Assembly: GCF_026212465.1 (NCBI RefSeq)
Contig: NC_080055.1
Span: 22,815,305-22,879,304, forward strand
DNA from: Amaranthus tricolor
Lineage: Eukaryota; Streptophyta; Magnoliopsida; Caryophyllales; Amaranthaceae
Length of the DNA: 64,000 bases
Reading direction: 5' to 3'
This document shows, piece after piece, positions 61,736 to 64,000 of the stretch; positions within the stretch are counted from its first letter, which is position 1; every line of letters starts with the position of its first letter. The notes under the pieces were generated by a model that made no database searches, was not told the origin of the DNA, and saw only the letters and a list, made by a program, of their open reading frames with translations. Both the position numbers and the translations under genes were made by a program.

Positions 61736-64000
61736 CACTAGTGGAAAAAAATGTATCTGCTGCGTGTCATTTGTTGCGGTTTTTTATATACGCAGCAATA
61801 AATAGGAAAAAGAATTTTGAAAAAAAAAAACCAATCAACTGCTGCGGTTTTACTTGTGCCCGCAGCAAATAATCACTTGGCCACGTAAATGCTGCGGTTT
61901 TACATTTGCCCACAGCAAATAATTCATAACTGCTTCATTCAAATGCTGCGGTTTTTGTCTAAGCCCGCAGCAAATAAACTGTTTCATTTCACAAATACTC
62001 GACTACGTACTGTTGTATTCTCTCAAACCCACCATTTTCGCAATAAACTGCTTCATTCTTCATCTTCATCTTCTTATAAAACCCATAAATTCTTCATCAT
62101 CTGCTGCTTTCTTCGCAAACTGATTCATAAACCCATTGAAAAACACTCGAAAAACACTGTAACAGTTTCTTCAAACCCTGTTCTTCATCTTCTTGGTTCA
62201 TAAACCCACGGCATATTTGTTACTTCTTTTCACTCGAAAAACACTCGAAAAACTCATTGAAACCCATTGAAACCCACGACATTTTCTTGTTCACTGCTAC
62301 TTCTTATTCATAAACCCTCGACTGTAACTTTTCATAAACTCGAAATTTGATACTTTGGTCTTGTTCATCTTCAAAACCCACGAAATTAAGGTATTTTTTC
62401 TCTTTTTAATTTGATAAGCATTTAAGTTTTGCAAGATATTCATGAAAACACTCGAAAATTAGGGCAACTGTTTGTATACTAATTTTATTTCTTTGTTTTT
62501 CGTTGTAGATAACATAACCCACGAAATCAAGGTAATTATATTTATTTTACTAATTTGCAAGTTCATATCTTTATTGTTTAACATGTAATTTAGTTTTTTA
62601 GTGCTAAAGATATCAATTATTTGTGAATTTTACATTATTCAAGTTTATGTTATTAGTTTGTTAAATATTTGTGTAATTTGTTAAAAATGTGGTTTGTTGT
62701 TATAGTTATGTCTTTAACTATTAGAATTAGAATATGATTTTATTTACAATGTAGTGCTTAGTATTGAAGTATAAAGTATAGAATTAGAATATGAAGTATG
62801 TATATTTAGGGTTAAATAGATTTGATATAAATAAGTACATATTTTTAGGGTTAAATATGTTTGTTATAAATAAGTATATATGTTAAAAAGTTGTTATTAA
62901 TTTTGTTTTGAATTATTTAATCATACTAATTAGGATGACAAAAGATCGTTCTTGGATGTATGGAAGCATTGAATCGTTAGAATTTATTGATGGCGTATTA
63001 GAATTTTGTAGTATTGCGGTTGAACATCAAGTTAGAACGGGGGAGTTGGTTTTTATTGCCCATGTGTCACTTGTGGCAATATATCAAAGGTAGATAGTGT
63101 TGATATCCTTAGGGAGCACATACTTCGACGTGGGTTTAGGCCTCAATATCATGTTTGGGTTTGACATGGGGAGGAGGGAGTTTACAAAGAGAAAAGTGTT
63201 GTTGAGGACGTCAATAATGTGGCTGATGTCAATGAGGATGTAGTAGATCATGTTGATGAGTATGAGACTGATGAAGAGAATGTCGATGAGGATGTGGATC
63301 GTGTTGATGAGATGATGGAGGGAGTCGAGGATGAGTTAGGAAAGCGTCCTCGTGTTTTTGACTTATTGACAGAGGCTTCTCAAAAGCCTTTGTACCCTGG
63401 ATGTACAAAGTTCACCAAACTAACAGCAGTGTTGACAATTTTCAACCTTAAGTCAAAGTTCAATTGGAATGACGCTAGTTTCACAATGTTATTAGAAGCG
63501 TTAGGTGAGATGCTTCATGAGGGAAATGAACTTCCGAAGTCGACATATTATGCCAAAAAGCTTATGTGTCCTTTCGGCTTAGAGTACCAGAAGATTCATG
63601 CGTGTCCGAATGATTGTGTGTTGTATCACGAGAACTTAAAAGAATGTCCTAAGTGTGGGTTATCGCGCTACAAGCGTAAAGGGGCTCGGGATGCTAAAGG
63701 GCCCCCGGCTAAGGTATTGTGGTATCTTCCAATAATACCTAGATTCAAGCGCTTGTTTTCTATAAAGAAAGATGCGTTAAATTTAAGGTGGCATGCAGAT
63801 AGGGTGAAGAAAGGTCACTTGCTCACACATCCATCTGATTCTCCGGAGTGGAAGAGTATTGATAGGTTGCATAAGACTTTTGGGGATGAGGTTCGTAATT
63901 TAAGACTCGGACTGTGTACGGATGGAATGAACCCATTCAGTAATCTTAGTTCTCAACATAGTACTTGGCCGGTACTGTTAGTGATCTATAATTTGCCACC
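61736..64000 (+). mobile_element. CACTA (En/Spm) transposon, 5' end, cut by the window
   Basis: The terminus CACTAGTGGAAAAA begins at 61736 as in En/Spm-type elements. The next 250 bp hold four subterminal units, each an inverted pair GCTGCGG...CCGCAGC or close to it (about 61759-61802, 61838-61873, 61888-61924 and 61942-61980), which could fold into hairpins. A non-coding leader with repeated CACTCGAAAA motifs follows, then a TNP2-type transposase. The 3' end lies beyond 64000. Confidence 0.88.
62935..64000 (+). pseudogene. TNP2-type transposase of the CACTA element, degenerate and partial
   Basis: This encodes the tnp2-type transposase family (Pfam Transposase_21) that acts at CACTA ends. 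The frame opens at ATG 62935 (MTKDRSWMYGSIESLEFIDG), just after a likely splice acceptor. Family blocks follow: FYCPCVTCGN, HILRRGFRPQYHVW, a long acidic stretch, CPKCGLSRYK, KVLWYLPIIPRFKRLF, then LRWHADR, THPSDSPEWK and LGLCTDGMNPFSNLSSQHST, running off the window. A frameshift lies near 63036-63045: upstream and downstream blocks are in different frames. A TGA at 63162-63164 stands where the family has Trp in VWxHGE. As it stands the gene cannot make a full protein. Confidence 0.85.

Overview
This window is nuclear DNA from a flowering plant, most likely a dicot. It is AT-rich, its genes are split by many GT-AG introns, and every recognisable gene has a clear Arabidopsis-type homologue. The repeats are typical plant elements: CACTA, hAT, Mutator-like, Stowaway, Cassandra, a miniature LTR retroelement and solo LTRs. 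I cannot name the species; Caryophyllales is a guess.

Layout. (1) 1365-2391 (+): the last three exons of a caleosin/peroxygenase gene whose 5' part lies outside the window. (2) 4990-18649 (-): a 23-exon gene for a TSS/REC2-like clustered-mitochondria (CLU) TPR protein of 1767 residues; I resolved every exon and the reading frame is continuous. (3) 18650-29100: a gene-free, transposon-rich block. It holds a deleted hAT element (21011-22739), a 3.86 kb solo LTR (23579-27437) with a Cassandra solo LTR nested inside, and a hAT element (27718-28653) carrying a nested Stowaway. (4) 29150-33943 (+): NUP43, 5 exons. (5) 38819-45895 (+): an ASG1-like gene, 6 exons. (6) 47696-55078 (-): an ATG11 locus that is broken by two nonsense codons, a frameshifted stretch and a 1016 bp solo LTR inserted in an exon. 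(7) 57352-59667 (-): an intronless, apparently intact subtilase. (8) 61736-64000 (+): the 5' end of a CACTA element with a degenerate TNP2-type transposase, cut by the window end.

The genes do not form a pathway. From memory, ASG1-like, ATG11 and NUP43 are also neighbours on Arabidopsis chromosome 4 (At4g30780, At4g30790, At4g30840), so this looks like conserved microsynteny.

I see no undescribed enzymatic system. The most notable points are the stepwise decay of ATG11, an exon of the CLU gene enclosed by inverted intronic repeats, a complete 228 bp miniature LTR retroelement with perfect target duplication and a 284 bp relative, and several elements whose insertion sites can be read to the base. 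Exon borders were placed by hand from splice signals and frame continuity, and homologies come from recognition of family motifs, not from a database search.
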